Below, piece after piece: positions 1-10,087 of a DNA stretch of 64,000 bases. Each line of letters opens with the position of its first letter. The stretch's first letter is position 1. The position numbers and the translations under genes were made by a program. A model generated the notes under the pieces. It was not told where the DNA came from. It ran no database searches and worked only from the letters and a program-made list of their open reading frames with translations. Location: NCBI RefSeq assembly GCF_038051925.1, contig NZ_CP150634.1, forward strand, positions 2,550,300 to 2,614,299. The letters run 5' to 3'. This DNA is from Methylotuvimicrobium sp. KM2 (GTDB taxonomy: Bacteria > Pseudomonadota > Gammaproteobacteria > Methylococcales > Methylomonadaceae).

Positions 1-32
1 AGAGATAGAATACAAAATTTGCCCTCAATGAT

Positions 33-506
33 TCAAAACGGGATATCGTCATCAAAATCGTCGTAAGGCGGAGGCGCTGAGTTTGAGGGTGTTGTTGATT
101 GAGGCCTAGATTGAGCTGGAGCCGAGTTCTGTGACGAATAAGCGCCTTGATTATCGGAATAATTGGCGGTACCGCCGCTTCGGCTTCCCAGCATATGCAT
201 TTCGTTAGCGATAATTTCTGTCGTGTAGCGGTCTTGCCCGTCTTGGCCCTGCCATTTTCGTGTTTGCAAGCGACCTTCAACATAGACCTGGCTGCCTTTT
301 TTTAAATATTCGCCGGCAATTTCGGCAAGCCTTCTAAAAAAAACTACGCGATGCCATTCGGTAGACTCTTTCCGCTCGCCGGTTTGTCTATCTTTCCAAC
401 GCATTGTCGTGGCTAGACTAATATTTGTTACCGCTTCGCCACTAGGCATATAGCGAACTTCGGGGTCGGCCCCGAGGTTGCCGATTAATGTTACTTTGTT
501 TAGCAT
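33..506 (-). CDS. ssb: Single-stranded DNA-binding protein
   Basis: Binds and protects single-stranded DNA during replication, recombination and repair, and recruits partner proteins. The 157-residue protein has the usual N-terminal OB fold (about residues 1-110, opening [12 protein letters not shown]), a Gly/Ser/Gln/Pro-rich linker, and the acidic C-terminal tip DDFDDDIPF that docks partner proteins. Length and both ends are normal for a bacterial SSB. It lies downstream of the MFS gene on the same strand, but 380 bases with a family A repeat separate them, so it probably has its own promoter. Confidence 0.97.
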   Translation of the reverse strand: MLNKVTLIGNLGADPEVRYMPSGEAVTNISLATTMRWKDRQTGERKESTEWHRVVFFRRLAEIAGEYLKKGSQVYVEGRLQTRKWQGQDGQDRYTTEIIANEMHMLGSRSGGTANYSDNQGAYSSQNSAPAQSRPQSTTPSNSAPPPYDDFDDDIPF

Positions 507-606
507 GTTTTCTCCGAAAAACGATTGAGCAAAAAATATAGATTCTCAAGGGAAACTTTACATTTGGAAAACCGATACCAACCTGAGTATTTATCGCGAA
601 ATCCTT

Positions 607-634
607 AAGGATTTCGTGAAAAATAACTTCCTGG
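607..634 (+). repeat. Family G short repeat, copy 1
   Basis: A motif near GGATTTCGTGATAAATAACG followed by TCCTGGA. It recurs at 4295, 37039 and 47177, each time 10-50 bases before a larger palindromic repeat (families A, D, C and A). Function unknown. Confidence 0.6.
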
Positions 635-669
635 AGCTATGGGTTTTGGCGGGTCCGCGCGTCCCATTT

Positions 670-841
670 TATACCTTTCACGCTTCAAATTTCGGCAGTG
701 CTTTAGTAGGCGCCGGGGTACTCGGTCCCTCACCTAACAGTAGGTGAGGGACCAGCATGGAACTCGCATAGAGCCTACATAGACGCATTCACGGCGTCCT
801 TGCGGACACCCCTATGCCGAATTTTGATCTACGATGGGTAC
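670..841 (+). repeat. Family A palindromic repeat, copy 1
   Basis: A repeat of about 170 bases. It starts TATACCTTTC..CTTCAAATTTCGGCA, ends with the partly complementary GCCGAATTTTGATCTACGAT, and has an inner hairpin CCCTCACCTA..TAGGTGAGGG. It carries the core shared with families C, D and J (CTACATAGACGCATTCACGG here). Other copies are at 10088, 34768, 36134 (partial), 47252 and 48643/50074. The stretch 507-888 between ssb and the MFS gene holds nothing else recognisable. Confidence 0.85.
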
Positions 842-888
842 AAATTTAGATTAAAACTTAAAATAAATAGCAAAAATCAGTTGAATTA

Positions 889-2277
889 TCAGGAATCGAA
901 CTGAGTTATCGAATACTGTAAACGATCTTTATCCAATAAACGATTATCGACTTTAAGATAAACCACCCCTTCGCCGAAATGCAGCTTCACTTCCTCAACT
1001 CCGGTAACCCTGAGGATCTCTTCAGTGAGTTGCTCGGCTTGAACTCGGGTAAGATTGCTAATGGAAATCAGCATATTGGCAAGATAACGCGGCGGTTTCA
1101 TTGTAAAAGATACTACCAACCAACTCGCTCCCGCTACAGCACTCATGATAAAAACAGCGCTACCGCCGAATTCGCCATAACTCCAGCCTCCAAGCGCACC
1201 GCCTAAAAATGCCCCTAAAAATTGAGAAGTCGAATAAAAACCCATGGCCGTTCCTTTCATGTCGCCCGGTGCGGTTTTAGAAACCAATGAAGGTAACGTG
1301 GCTTCGAGCAAATTGAAACCGCAAAAAAACAACCAAAGAAAAACAACGATCCCGGTCAAGCTTTGATGAAAGTACTGTAAACCTAATTCAGATACAACGA
1401 TAACAGCAATCGCACCGATAAAAACGGGTTTCATTTTACGCTTTTTTTCAGCCAAAATAATAAAAGGTACTGCAGCCAACAATGAAACGATAAACACAGG
1501 CAAATAAACTTGTCCATGTTGACTGCCGCCTAATCCGGCATCCCTCATCAATAGTGGAATGGCAATAAAACTGGCCGTTAATATCAAATGTAGAATAAAG
1601 ATACCGTAATTGAATCTTAGCAGCTCGGCATTTTTTAACACATGCTTTATCTGGCCCGGAATCAGTTCGGCATCGCGGTGAACTTTTGATTGTATCGGGT
1701 TCGGAACAATATAAACGATGACGATTATTGCCGCTAACGAGAGCAGCGCCGTCAACCAGAAAATACCTTCAACACCGACATAACCGGCAAGGACAGGTCC
1801 TATAGAGATCGCGATGCCGAACGAAACGCCAATACTGATACCGATCAAGGCCATCGCCTTCGTCCTATGGACCTCCTGAGTCAAATCGGCGACCAAGGCC
1901 ATAATGACTGCGGCGATGGCTCCTGAACCTTGCAATGCCCTGCCGAATAACACGCCGTAAATCGTCGTCGACATCGCCGAAAGCACGCTGCCGGCTGCAA
2001 ACAACAATAAGCCCAGGATAATTAATTTTTTTCGCCCAAAGCGGTCGGACATTAGCCCGAAAGGGATTTGTAATAATGCCTGACTTAATCCATAAATACT
2101 GACCGATAATCCGATTAAAAGCGGCGTGGAACCTTCCAAATGCTCGGCAAATAATGGCAATACCGGCATAATCATAAACAATCCCAACATCCTTAATGCG
2201 TAAATGCCCGCCAATGAACCGGTTGCTCGTTTTTCCAGCAATGTCATTGGGCTGGTAATATCCTGCATTTGTGCCAA
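889..2277 (-). CDS. MFS transporter with C-terminal soluble domain
   Basis: A 462-residue major facilitator with about 12 hydrophobic segments over residues 20-400. The loop-2/3 signature GLMSDRFGRKK follows the second helix, as in drug:H+ antiporters. Residues about 400-462 form a short soluble tail (ISISNLTRVQAEQLTEEI..GVEEVKLHFG) that resembles a small ferredoxin-like or HMA-like fold; this is an inference from pattern only. Likely an inner-membrane exporter; the substrate cannot be read from the sequence. An MFS gene beside ssb is a common gamma-proteobacterial arrangement. Confidence 0.85.
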   Translation of the reverse strand: MAQMQDITSPMTLLEKRATGSLAGIYALRMLGLFMIMPVLPLFAEHLEGSTPLLIGLSVSIYGLSQALLQIPFGLMSDRFGRKKLIILGLLLFAAGSVLSAMSTTIYGVLFGRALQGSGAIAAVIMALVADLTQEVHRTKAMALIGISIGVSFGIAISIGPVLAGYVGVEGIFWLTALLSLAAIIVIVYIVPNPIQSKVHRDAELIPGQIKHVLKNAELLRFNYGIFILHLILTASFIAIPLLMRDAGLGGSQHGQVYLPVFIVSLLAAVPFIILAEKKRKMKPVFIGAIAVIVVSELGLQYFHQSLTGIVVFLWLFFCGFNLLEATLPSLVSKTAPGDMKGTAMGFYSTSQFLGAFLGGALGGWSYGEFGGSAVFIMSAVAGASWLVVSFTMKPPRYLANMLISISNLTRVQAEQLTEEILRVTGVEEVKLHFGEGVVYLKVDNRLLDKDRLQYSITQFDS

Positions 2278-2745
2278 AACACTTATCTCCTGAATAAAGT
2301 ACGCTATCGAAAACTATAAAGAATGGATGGCTAATCGAAATTTAACAGCCTTACACTGCGAAGTACCAATTAACATCGTTAACCGACACACAATGCCGGC
2401 TATTATAACAACGGTTGCTTGAGCAGTCTGTTTGAAATTAGCCTTGAGAAATCAAGGGTAAGGAAAGGGGGGCGCTAAAGTGCGTCTCATAGCATGCTAT
2501 AAAAAGAATAGACGAATCCTAGGCAATCGAAAAGTAAGGGAGCTTGGGGGTATCTCGGCAGCATTAATCTCGTGCTTTTCGTGAGTTTGCTGCCGTTTTT
2601 AGATCAAATAATCATGAGACGTAATGATGTCGATGCAGTGTACCGCAATTGACAAAACGACTGATTAAACGGGATTCCACGATAGGCACTTCCGTGTGCC
2701 GCTACCTCGATAATCGTTACTGTGAAAGTACAATGCCGGCTCCGA
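2278..2745. other. Intergenic stretch with no recognised gene
   Basis: 468 bases between the MFS start and the first family C repeat. I see no convincing coding frame, RNA gene or repeat; open frames here are short and lack family features. It probably contains the MFS promoter (minus strand), but I could not place hexamers with confidence. Confidence 0.5.
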
Positions 2746-2932
2746 AGAGGGTGCGGTTGCTCGATCGACAGGCGTCGGCGGCAGGGAAAGCCGCCGTCGA
2801 GCCTACATGGACGTATTTACTCAGCACCTAAATTATCTATGTAATCAATCATGGCCAATAGGCTATGGAATTTAGGTGCTGGATTTAGGTGCTGGGTTTA
2901 CGGCGTCCTGTCGGGCGAGTGACCGCCCCCAC
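2746..2932 (+). repeat. Family C palindromic repeat, copy 1, interrupted by family B
   Basis: Family C has arms like GGTTCGGTGGCTCGATTGAC that pair with CTTGACAGG..CGAACC at the other end, an inner hairpin GGCGGCAGGG..GCCGCC, and the shared core. In this copy the core is split at 2816-2819 by a family B unit, and the TTTA there is duplicated at 2897-2900. Other copies are at 16189, 26991, 33639, 37084 and 50333 (partial). Confidence 0.8.
2820..2896 (+). repeat. Family B hairpin unit, one unit, nested in family C
   Basis: A 77-base element with ends CTCAGCACCTAAAT and ATTTAGGTGCTGGG, flanked by TTTA on both sides. It has one spacer of about 36 bases plus a doubled TTTAGGTGCTGG at its right end. 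Related units at 10147, 16226 and 50091 sit at the same position of family A or C copies. Confidence 0.8.
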
Positions 2933-2998
2933 CACAGCTCGCATTTTCATTTGCCGGGGCGATTGCCTGGCCTTCATGAACGTTACGGTCGGCGAAAT

Positions 2999-4174
2999 TT
3001 ATTCCAGGTTCGCATGCCGCGATCTCATTTCTTCTTCTGGAATGCCTTTTTCGTGGATGACATGAGAGATGGTCGCTTCCAGAAATGCCAATGTGGAAAG
3101 TTCGAAAACCGTTCCCATTGGCATGCCGATAACCTTGCCGTACTGTTCCGGGCTACCGACTCTAAACACGGCATCGGCCATGTCGCCGATTGTCGACTCG
3201 CTTTTCGCTGAAATCAGCACGATTTGTGCGCCGATATCCCGTGCCCGCTTAGTAAAGGCAACGAGTTGTTCGGTTTCGCCGGAGCCGGAAATAATAATCA
3301 GCAAATCGCCTTGCTTGATACTGGGGGTAACGATTTCGCCGACTACACTGGTATCGTAACCGCTATGCATCAGCCGCATGGCAAAAAAGCGGCCAATCAA
3401 GCCCGACCGTCCCGCACCTGAAACAAAAATTCGTCGCGCCTGATCGAGCATGCTCGTCAGTTTTCTATCATAAGAATCATCGGTTACATATAAAACATCC
3501 GAAATCTTATCGACGACAAATTCACGATGCGTGCCCTTGCTATTGACCAAGCGTTGAATTTTTCGAGCGGCATTGGCTGGAGATGGCGCTCCTGTAATCG
3601 CGCCTCCTACGACAATTATGTCAACTCCGGCTTTAACAACATCCCGAACAGTTTCAGGCTTAATACCGCCGGCAACAGAAACCCGTGTATTGAGCCCTAA
3701 GCGCAATAAATCTTGTAAATCCGCGAAGGGTGTCTGTCCGGCCGCCTGGGCGTCAATTCCGGTATGAATGCCGATAATTTGCGCGCCGGCCGCGACGGCT
3801 TCCGCTGCACAACTGGCTTTATCCTCGACATTGATCAAATCGACTTGAACTTCGGCATTATATTTTTTTGCAGCGCTGATAACGCCTTTGATAGTTGAAA
3901 TCCCCGATGTTCCAAGTACCGTGCAGATATCCGCACCGGCTTCATAGAATGGACTGGCTTCGTATTCACCGGCATCCATCGTTTTAAGATCGACCAGTAG
4001 CAATTTATCGGGGAATCTGCGTTTAATTTCCTTGACCAATTCAAGCCCATTGAACTTGATACAAGGTGTGCCGATTTCAATGATATCGACATAAGGCGCC
4101 GCTTGCGAAGCAAGTTCCAGGGTTTTGTCGAAATCCAAAGAATCTAGTGCCAATTGAATCAATGGTTTTGCCAT
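2999..4174 (-). CDS. hps-phi: Fused 3-hexulose-6-phosphate synthase / 6-phospho-3-hexuloisomerase
   Basis: Catalyses the two defining steps of the ribulose monophosphate cycle: formaldehyde plus ribulose-5-phosphate to hexulose-6-phosphate, then isomerisation to fructose-6-phosphate. Residues 1 to about 210 form the HPS TIM barrel (LIQLALDSLDF near the start; DLKTMDAGEYE with catalytic Asp/Lys). Residues about 215-391 form the PHI SIS domain (FVSGAGRSGLIGRFFAMR, ISGSGETEQ). The 391-residue length equals both enzymes joined end to end. An AGGAG ribosome site (minus strand of 4183-4187) precedes the ATG at a good distance. The fusion is known from type I methanotrophs, where it passes the toxic intermediate on directly; it is the best single clue to the organism's metabolism. 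Confidence 0.96.
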   Translation of the reverse strand: MAKPLIQLALDSLDFDKTLELASQAAPYVDIIEIGTPCIKFNGLELVKEIKRRFPDKLLLVDLKTMDAGEYEASPFYEAGADICTVLGTSGISTIKGVISAAKKYNAEVQVDLINVEDKASCAAEAVAAGAQIIGIHTGIDAQAAGQTPFADLQDLLRLGLNTRVSVAGGIKPETVRDVVKAGVDIIVVGGAITGAPSPANAARKIQRLVNSKGTHREFVVDKISDVLYVTDDSYDRKLTSMLDQARRIFVSGAGRSGLIGRFFAMRLMHSGYDTSVVGEIVTPSIKQGDLLIIISGSGETEQLVAFTKRARDIGAQIVLISAKSESTIGDMADAVFRVGSPEQYGKVIGMPMGTVFELSTLAFLEATISHVIHEKGIPEEEMRSRHANLE

Positions 4175-4234
4175 TTTATGCGCTCCTGATTAGTTATATT
4201 ATTTATCACACAATAGCATTCGGTCAGAGCAGCA

Positions 4235-4263
4235 CTCTAAAGCAGAAAAAGGATATCTGTCAA
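4235..4263 (-). promoter_or_regulatory. Candidate promoter of hps-phi
   Basis: On the minus strand a perfect -35 TTGACA (4258-4263) is followed after 16-17 bases by a weak -10 (TTTAGA or TTAGAG), about 60 bases before the hps-phi start. The -10 is poor, so this is only a candidate. Confidence 0.3.
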
Positions 4264-4294
4264 TTTTCGAAAGGCTCGACCATTGAAAAGCCCT

Positions 4295-4323
4295 AAGGAT
4301 TTCGTGATAAATAACGTCCTGGA
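4295..4323 (+). repeat. Family G short repeat, copy 2
   Basis: GGATTTCGTGATAAATAACG followed by TCCTGGA, directly before the family D repeat at 4332. Confidence 0.6.
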
Positions 4324-4331
4324 GTTTTATT

Positions 4332-4556
4332 ACTCCCTTTATACTCAAAAATTAGCTATTTTTGTGAAGGTATGGGATGTGGTTAGCGAGGATGTCGGCA
4401 GCAGGTCAGATTTTTGCTCCATGCAAAACCCGCATTCACGCCATCCTTGGCTTTCGATTGCTGCTGTCAAGCCCCCATGGATGGGTTCACGGCGATCCTC
4501 GGTAGACACATCCCATACCCTTTATTCTTAGACGGTTTTTCAATCAAAAAGGAGTA
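4332..4556 (+). repeat. Family D palindromic repeat, copy 1
   Basis: Ends ACTCCCTTT..CAAAAA and TTTTTCAATCAAAAAGGAGT are inverted. Inside are AAGGTATGGGATGTG and its complement near CACATCCCATACC, and a core variant CCATGGATGGGTTCACGG. A second full copy is at 30027 and a reversed half copy at 53902. An extra module (family E) is inserted at 4405-4456. Confidence 0.8.
4405..4456 (+). repeat. Family E module inserted in family D
   Basis: CAGATTTTTGCTCC..GCAAAA followed by GCATTCACGCCATCCTTGG. The same module is at 27028 inside a family C copy, again in the loop of the GGCRGCAGGG hairpin. Confidence 0.6.
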
Positions 4557-4570
4557 GCTTTGTTTAGGTT

Positions 4571-4759
4571 TCAGTTGCGATGATTAAGCAAGATTAAGTG
4601 AGGGGAACGCTTTCTTTTGGTTTTTTGATGAATTTCGCTTGCTTCCATCATCATATGCCGGCACCAAGGGCAAATGCAATCGTCGGGCCGGCTTTGTTCT
4701 GACGGTAAAATCTCATCGCCACAGCGTTCGCAAATGATCGGTCTCGGTAAAAATTTCAT
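4571..4759 (-). CDS. Small zinc-ribbon-like protein
   Basis: A 62-residue protein with two cysteine pairs, C10-x2-C13 and C30-x2-C33 (CPWC), plus C28, which is the spacing of a small zinc ribbon. The C-terminal half is basic (KTKRKRSP). It lies just after proS on the same strand, with a 170-base gap. I do not recognise a named family. Similar short Cys4 proteins bind zinc and sometimes RNA or protein partners, but no role can be assigned. Confidence 0.6.
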   Translation of the reverse strand: MKFLPRPIICERCGDEILPSEQSRPDDCICPWCRHMMMEASEIHQKTKRKRSPHLILLNHRN

Positions 4760-4931
4760 TTGAACTCGTCCTTAAAAAATGTTCAGCACAGACTAACCTG
4801 AGTCCATGCTGCTTTTTTGTGACGAATTCACACTTTGGGTGCGATATTTACCAAAACCTTTAATTTATGTTGATTATTTCACATTACGTTCTAAATGCAG
4901 CGCGAATACTCAATGCTATTCCTAGCGATCA

Positions 4932-6641
4932 TCAACTCAATTGTTGCAACAAAAAAGGTATTAATTCAGTCATCGGCAATTCTTGGCTTTCACTCGCAGT
5001 CCGAGCCCGGTATTCGATCATGCCGGAGTCGAGGCTGCGGTCGCCGATTACGACACGATGCGGAATACCGATCAATTCCATATCGGAAAACATGAAGCCG
5101 GCTCGGACTTTTCGATCGTCGAATAACACCTCGATTCCGGCGTCGAGTAGTTCTCGATAGAGTTTTTCGGCAGCCGCGCGCAGACGTTCCGACTTATGCA
5201 TATTCATCGGGCACAAGGCCACTTGGAACGGAGCCAATTGGGCCGGCCAGATAATGCCATTGTCGTCATGGTTCTGCTCGATCGCCGCCGCAACAATCCG
5301 CGAAATACCGATGCCGTAACACCCCATGATCATCGTCTGATTCTTACCGCCTTCGTTGATGATGTCGGCTTTCATCGCTGAACTGTATTTCGTACCCAGT
5401 TGAAAAATATGACCCACCTCGATACCTCGAGCGATAGTAATCGCGCCTTGCCCGTCCGGGCTCGGATCGCCCTCGACCACGAGGCGTAAATCCTCGATTT
5501 GTTCAGGCAAAGGAATATCCCGCTGCCAATTCACGCCGCGGTAATGCTTGCCGTCTTGATTGGCTCCGCATACAAAATCGGACATCAAGACGACACTTCG
5601 GTCCGCAATGATTTTAATTTTCAGTCCGAAAGGACCGACCGAGCCGGGCTTTGCATTACAAACAGACATCACTTGCTCTTCGTCGGCTAATTGCAAGGGA
5701 ACTGCGATACCGGAAATTTTTTCGGCCTTGATCGCATTCAATTCATGATCGCCTCGCAATAACAAAGCGACTAACTCGTCTTCTTCGCCTTTGACGATCA
5801 AGGTTTTTAGGCATCTAGATTTGGCAATCCCGAAAAAGGCACTGACTTCTTCTATCGAATGTTGATCCGGTGTGTCCACTAGATCGAGCGATTCGGTAGC
5901 CGGGCCCCTGTCGCCTGCGGGCATTAACGCCTCGGCTTTTTCGATGTTGGCGGCATAATCGCTTTTCGTCGAAAAGGCAATCGCATCCTCTCCGGATTCG
6001 GCCAATACATGAAATTCGTGCGATACCGCACCGCCGATCGATCCTGAATCGGCGATCACAGCCCTATATTGCAAACCGAAGCGGTTGAAGATATTGCTGT
6101 AGGCCTGATACATGACTTGATAGGTTTCTTGAAGGGATTCCTGATCGAGATGGAAAGAGTAAGCATCCTTCATGACGAATTCGCGTGAACGCATCACGCC
6201 GAATCGTGGCCGTATTTCGTCCCGGAATTTGGTTTGGATTTGATAATAGGTAATCGGCAACTGCTTATAACTTTTAACCTCATGCCTCGCCAAATCGGTA
6301 ATGATTTCCTCATGCGTAGGACCCAAACAAAAATCGCGTTGGTGGCGGTCTTGTAAGCGAGCCAGTTCGGGTCCATACTGATCCCAACGACCGGTCTCCT
6401 GCCACAACTCGGCGGGTTGCAAAGCCGGCATCAAGACTTCTAATGCGCCGGCTTTTTCCATCTCCTCGCGGGTAATTTTTTCGACTTTTCGCATGACTCT
6501 AAGCCCTAGCGGCAACCAGGTATAAAGACCGGCGGCTAGTTTGCGAATTAAGCCTGCTCGAATCATGAGCTTATGACTGGCGATTTCGGCATCCGAAGGC
6601 GTTTCTTTGACGGTATTGAGAGGGAATTGAGAGGTGCGCAT
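4932..6641 (-). CDS. proS: Prolyl-tRNA synthetase
   Basis: Charges tRNA-Pro with proline. The 569-residue protein is a bacterial-type class II synthetase. Motif 2 ([18 protein letters not shown]) follows the catalytic-domain start [21 protein letters not shown] long editing (INS) insertion, about residues 225-400, precedes motif 3 ([14 protein letters not shown]), and the anticodon-binding domain takes the last 110 residues. Length matches the usual 565-575. Monocistronic or followed by the zinc-ribbon gene. Confidence 0.97.
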   Translation of the reverse strand: MRTSQFPLNTVKETPSDAEIASHKLMIRAGLIRKLAAGLYTWLPLGLRVMRKVEKITREEMEKAGALEVLMPALQPAELWQETGRWDQYGPELARLQDRHQRDFCLGPTHEEIITDLARHEVKSYKQLPITYYQIQTKFRDEIRPRFGVMRSREFVMKDAYSFHLDQESLQETYQVMYQAYSNIFNRFGLQYRAVIADSGSIGGAVSHEFHVLAESGEDAIAFSTKSDYAANIEKAEALMPAGDRGPATESLDLVDTPDQHSIEEVSAFFGIAKSRCLKTLIVKGEEDELVALLLRGDHELNAIKAEKISGIAVPLQLADEEQVMSVCNAKPGSVGPFGLKIKIIADRSVVLMSDFVCGANQDGKHYRGVNWQRDIPLPEQIEDLRLVVEGDPSPDGQGAITIARGIEVGHIFQLGTKYSSAMKADIINEGGKNQTMIMGCYGIGISRIVAAAIEQNHDDNGIIWPAQLAPFQVALCPMNMHKSERLRAAAEKLYRELLDAGIEVLFDDRKVRAGFMFSDMELIGIPHRVVIGDRSLDSGMIEYRARTASESQELPMTELIPFLLQQLS

Positions 6642-6786
6642 GTCTATGACTAAAATGTTAAAATGCGTATTCTACCGAGTAAACACCGCCAAAGTCATCA
6701 CATCATCGACATCCGGTTTTCTGATATCATTCAGCATCGATTGTTTACCGGCGATCGAATCACAATAAAGCGAAGGACAACTCACC

Positions 6787-9700
6787 TTGAATTATAGAAC
6801 TTCCGTTAACTCGACTAGTCGTATTGCATTAACGGCTTTACTGTTTTATTTTGCGGGACAATTGGCATTACCGCTGTCCTTGCCGCCTAGTTACGCCACG
6901 GCAATCTGGCCGCCGGCCGGTATCGGCTTCGCGGCTACGTTGCTCTGGGGAAACAAAGTATTACCGGCTATTTTTTTGGCTGAATTAGCTATCCATTATG
7001 AAGTCTACGATTTCATGACTTTATGGCAATCCCCCGGCCAACTCTTAATTTTTCTCAGTTCACCGGTCAACAGCGTGCTTAGGGCTTGGACCGGAGCCTT
7101 TTTAGTAAAAAAAATCGTAGGCTACCCGAACCCTTTGATTTCCGCCAAAGAAATCATGCTGTTTTTTTTCTTATCCGGTCCGGTCGCTACATTGATGCCG
7201 GCGTTACTAAGTGTTTATGCATTGGTTGAAACCGGTGTCATCGTCGAATCGGATTTCGGATTCGGATTCTTAACCTGGTGGCTCGGAGATTGCATCGGCA
7301 TCGTGGTTTTCACGCCTTTATTCTTGACGATTTTCGAGCCCTCCTTACAAAGTCGCACGAAACGCTGGTTACCGTTATGCGCAACCTTGATAGCAGGTTT
7401 AGCCCTAGTCGCAATTTCTTACTTATTGGCTCATCAACGAGAAGGCTTACGCCTACAGGAAATCATCGAAAACAAGGCGGAAACGATACAATACGCTTTA
7501 GAAGACAATTATAAGACCCATGCAAACACCTTGTCGCTTTACCACTCATTAATCGGTTCGAGCGATACGATTGACTATCAATCGTTACAAATTTTTTCGG
7601 ACTGGGTTTTCAACACTTACCCAGGCGTCCCTTATATTGAATGGCTAGAGGCCTCGAAAGCAAGTCAAGATAAAACGGCATGGTCGATCAAGTATTCGAC
7701 TAAAAAGTATTTCGATGACAGCTATCCTATTTCGGAAAAACGCCACCAAGAAATCGTGTTAGCGCTGGAGCCTCAAGCAATAACCGATCGAAGCTCTAAA
7801 ATATTGGCATTTGGAAACAGTTCCAGGCAGTTTTTTATTTATACGCCTTTTTTCGAGACCGATCAGACCTTAAAAGGCTATGTTATCGAAGCTTTCGATA
7901 TCGAGCGTTTTATTGAAGACGCCCTGCTTCGAAAAAGCATTGAATATATCGATATTAGGCTTTTCGAAAAAACCACCGACGGAAAACAGCAATGGTTGTT
8001 TCCTTTAGAGTCTAAGCGCGCCATTCCGGATCCGTTTGCCATCACCACGCTAAAGCCGCTCAATATCGGCGGGCAATCCTGGTTCATTCAAGTTTCGCCC
8101 GATTTAGCTTTTCTTGGAAATTATTACTCCTGGCCGGTTTGGGGTATTTTGGCCGGCGGTATGTTGCTGACCAGTTTAATGGGTATCGGTTTTTTGATTG
8201 TCACCGGGCAAACCGAGTTAATCCTAGTCGAAGTGGAAAAGCGCACGCATGATCTTAATCAAAGCAATCGGAAACTACGGCTTAGCAAAGAACAATTACG
8301 CTTAGCCGCAACCGCTTTCGAAACCCAAGAAGGGATTATGATTACCGATAAAAAAGGCAGAATTTTGAGGGTGAATAATGCTTTCACAAAAATCACCGGT
8401 TATTCCAGTGAGGACGTCATTGGTAAAATCCCCTCGGTTTTAAGATCCAGACACCATAATCGCGATTGTTTCGATGAGTTTTGGAGGCAATTAGCCAGCC
8501 AAGGACAGTATGAAGGCGAGATCTGGAATCGGCGAAAGAATGGAGAGGTCTACCCGGAATGGCAGACCGTTACGGCCGTTAAAAACGAAACCGGCGAAAT
8601 AAGCCATTTTGTGTCAATTTTTTCCGATATCACTGAAAAAAAAGAAAATGAATCACGCATCCACAATCTGGCCTTCTACGATCCTTTAACCAACTTGCCG
8701 AATCGTCGCTTGTTGATCAACCGTCTAGATAAAGAAATCGCTGTCGCCAAACGACATGGCCATTTCGGCGCCGTGATATTCATGGATTTGGACCATTTTA
8801 AATTCTTGAATGACTCGCTAGGCCATCATGTCGGCGACGAATTACTTATTCAAGTAGCAAACCGCTTGGAATCGGTTGTGCGAGATGAAGATACCGCCGC
8901 CCGCTTAGGCGGCGACGAATTTATCGTTCTGATCAACTGCAATGCTAAAAACTTATCGGAAGCAGCCGATCACGCACTAACGGTCGCCGAAAAGATTAAT
9001 GTCAAAATCAATGAGCCGTTCTTACTCAACGAGTTTCAACATCAACTTTCACCCAGTATCGGTATAACCTTGTTTCCGGATAATGACGATAACCCGGACC
9101 GTATTCTGCAACAAGCCGATACGGCGATGTATCGATCGAAAGCTTCAGGCCGTAACAGCATCAGCTTTTTTCATCCGAACATGCAAGAAGCTGCCGATCT
9201 GCGCATTAAGATGGAAAACGAGCTTCGAGAAGCGATCGATCAAGGTCATTTCGTTTTGAATTACCAAGCCCAGTTTGACGCCGAAAACGAGATTATAGGA
9301 GCCGAAGCATTAATAAGATGGCAGCACCCTCAAAAAGGCCTGATTCCCCCCATTGAGTTCATCAAAATTGCCGAAGAATCTCGTTTGATTTTACAGTTAG
9401 GGCGTTGGGTGATCATGGAAGCGTGCCTGCAAATCCAATCATGGCAACAAAAGGGTTTAATTGTGCCGCGTATTGCAATTAATGTGAGCTCTAATCAATT
9501 CAGGCAAAGCGACTTTGTCGATCAAATAGAACATTCGCTGAGCGTTAGCGGCATTACTGCCGATTGCTTGGAGATAGAATTAACCGAACACGTTGTTATC
9601 GATAACATCGAAGATACCATTGAAAAAATGAAAGCCTTGAAAGCGCTGGGCCTATCGATTTCAATCGACGACTTCGGCACCGGTTATTCCTCGCTTGCTT

Positions 9701-9993
9701 ACTTGAAACAATTACCGTTGAATCAATTAAAAATAGACAAAAGTTTTGTTCGCGACATTTCCACCGACCCGAACGATGCGATCATCGTCGAGACAATGAT
9801 CGACATGGCAAAACATTTAGGCTTGACTATGATTGCCGAAGGTGTGGAAACGAACGAGCAATTGGCATTTCTAAAGAGTAAGGGCTGCACAGGGTTTCAA
9901 GGCTACTATTTTAGTCATCCGGCAACGGCGGATCAATTTGCCGAACTCTACTTACAGCGATTCTTACAGCGATCGAAGCAAGTACCCTTATAA
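6787..9993 (+). CDS. MASE1-CHASE-PAS-GGDEF-EAL cyclic-di-GMP enzyme
   Basis: A 1068-residue membrane-bound regulator of cyclic-di-GMP. Residues 1 to about 220 form a MASE1 multi-helix sensor (WPPAGIGFAATLLWG; WWLGDCIGIVVFTPLFL). A CHASE-like extracytoplasmic domain follows (about 235-440), then one more helix (about 450-475), a PAS domain (about 500-625), a GGDEF domain with intact GGDEF at 708-712 and an RxxD inhibitory site (RDED) five residues before it, and an EAL domain (EAL at 840-842; DDFGTGYSS near 961). Both cyclase and phosphodiesterase motifs are intact, so it may be bifunctional; the sequence cannot say which activity dominates. The ligand is unknown. The start is TTG (MNYRTS). 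Confidence 0.93.
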   Translation: MNYRTSVNSTSRIALTALLFYFAGQLALPLSLPPSYATAIWPPAGIGFAATLLWGNKVLPAIFLAELAIHYEVYDFMTLWQSPGQLLIFLSSPVNSVLRAWTGAFLVKKIVGYPNPLISAKEIMLFFFLSGPVATLMPALLSVYALVETGVIVESDFGFGFLTWWLGDCIGIVVFTPLFLTIFEPSLQSRTKRWLPLCATLIAGLALVAISYLLAHQREGLRLQEIIENKAETIQYALEDNYKTHANTLSLYHSLIGSSDTIDYQSLQIFSDWVFNTYPGVPYIEWLEASKASQDKTAWSIKYSTKKYFDDSYPISEKRHQEIVLALEPQAITDRSSKILAFGNSSRQFFIYTPFFETDQTLKGYVIEAFDIERFIEDALLRKSIEYIDIRLFEKTTDGKQQWLFPLESKRAIPDPFAITTLKPLNIGGQSWFIQVSPDLAFLGNYYSWPVWGILAGGMLLTSLMGIGFLIVTGQTELILVEVEKRTHDLNQSNRKLRLSKEQLRLAATAFETQEGIMITDKKGRILRVNNAFTKITGYSSEDVIGKIPSVLRSRHHNRDCFDEFWRQLASQGQYEGEIWNRRKNGEVYPEWQTVTAVKNETGEISHFVSIFSDITEKKENESRIHNLAFYDPLTNLPNRRLLINRLDKEIAVAKRHGHFGAVIFMDLDHFKFLNDSLGHHVGDELLIQVANRLESVVRDEDTAARLGGDEFIVLINCNAKNLSEAADHALTVAEKINVKINEPFLLNEFQHQLSPSIGITLFPDNDDNPDRILQQADTAMYRSKASGRNSISFFHPNMQEAADLRIKMENELREAIDQGHFVLNYQAQFDAENEIIGAEALIRWQHPQKGLIPPIEFIKIAEESRLILQLGRWVIMEACLQIQSWQQKGLIVPRIAINVSSNQFRQSDFVDQIEHSLSVSGITADCLEIELTEHVVIDNIEDTIEKMKALKALGLSISIDDFGTGYSSLAYLKQLPLNQLKIDKSFVRDISTDPNDAIIVETMIDMAKHLGLTMIAEGVETNEQLAFLKSKGCTGFQGYYFSHPATADQFAELYLQRFLQRSKQVPL

Positions 9994-10087
9994 AAATTAT
10001 TATTCTTATTGCATAAAAATCGGCATTGCATAAGAAAGCACTGGCGTGTCGGTTATTTTTCTCGGTAAGCGCTGGATTACAAAAAGC

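Noticed and set aside
2649..3211. Plus-strand open frames overlapping family C and hps-phi
   Set aside because: They run through a repeat and opposite the conserved hps-phi gene and show no protein-family features.
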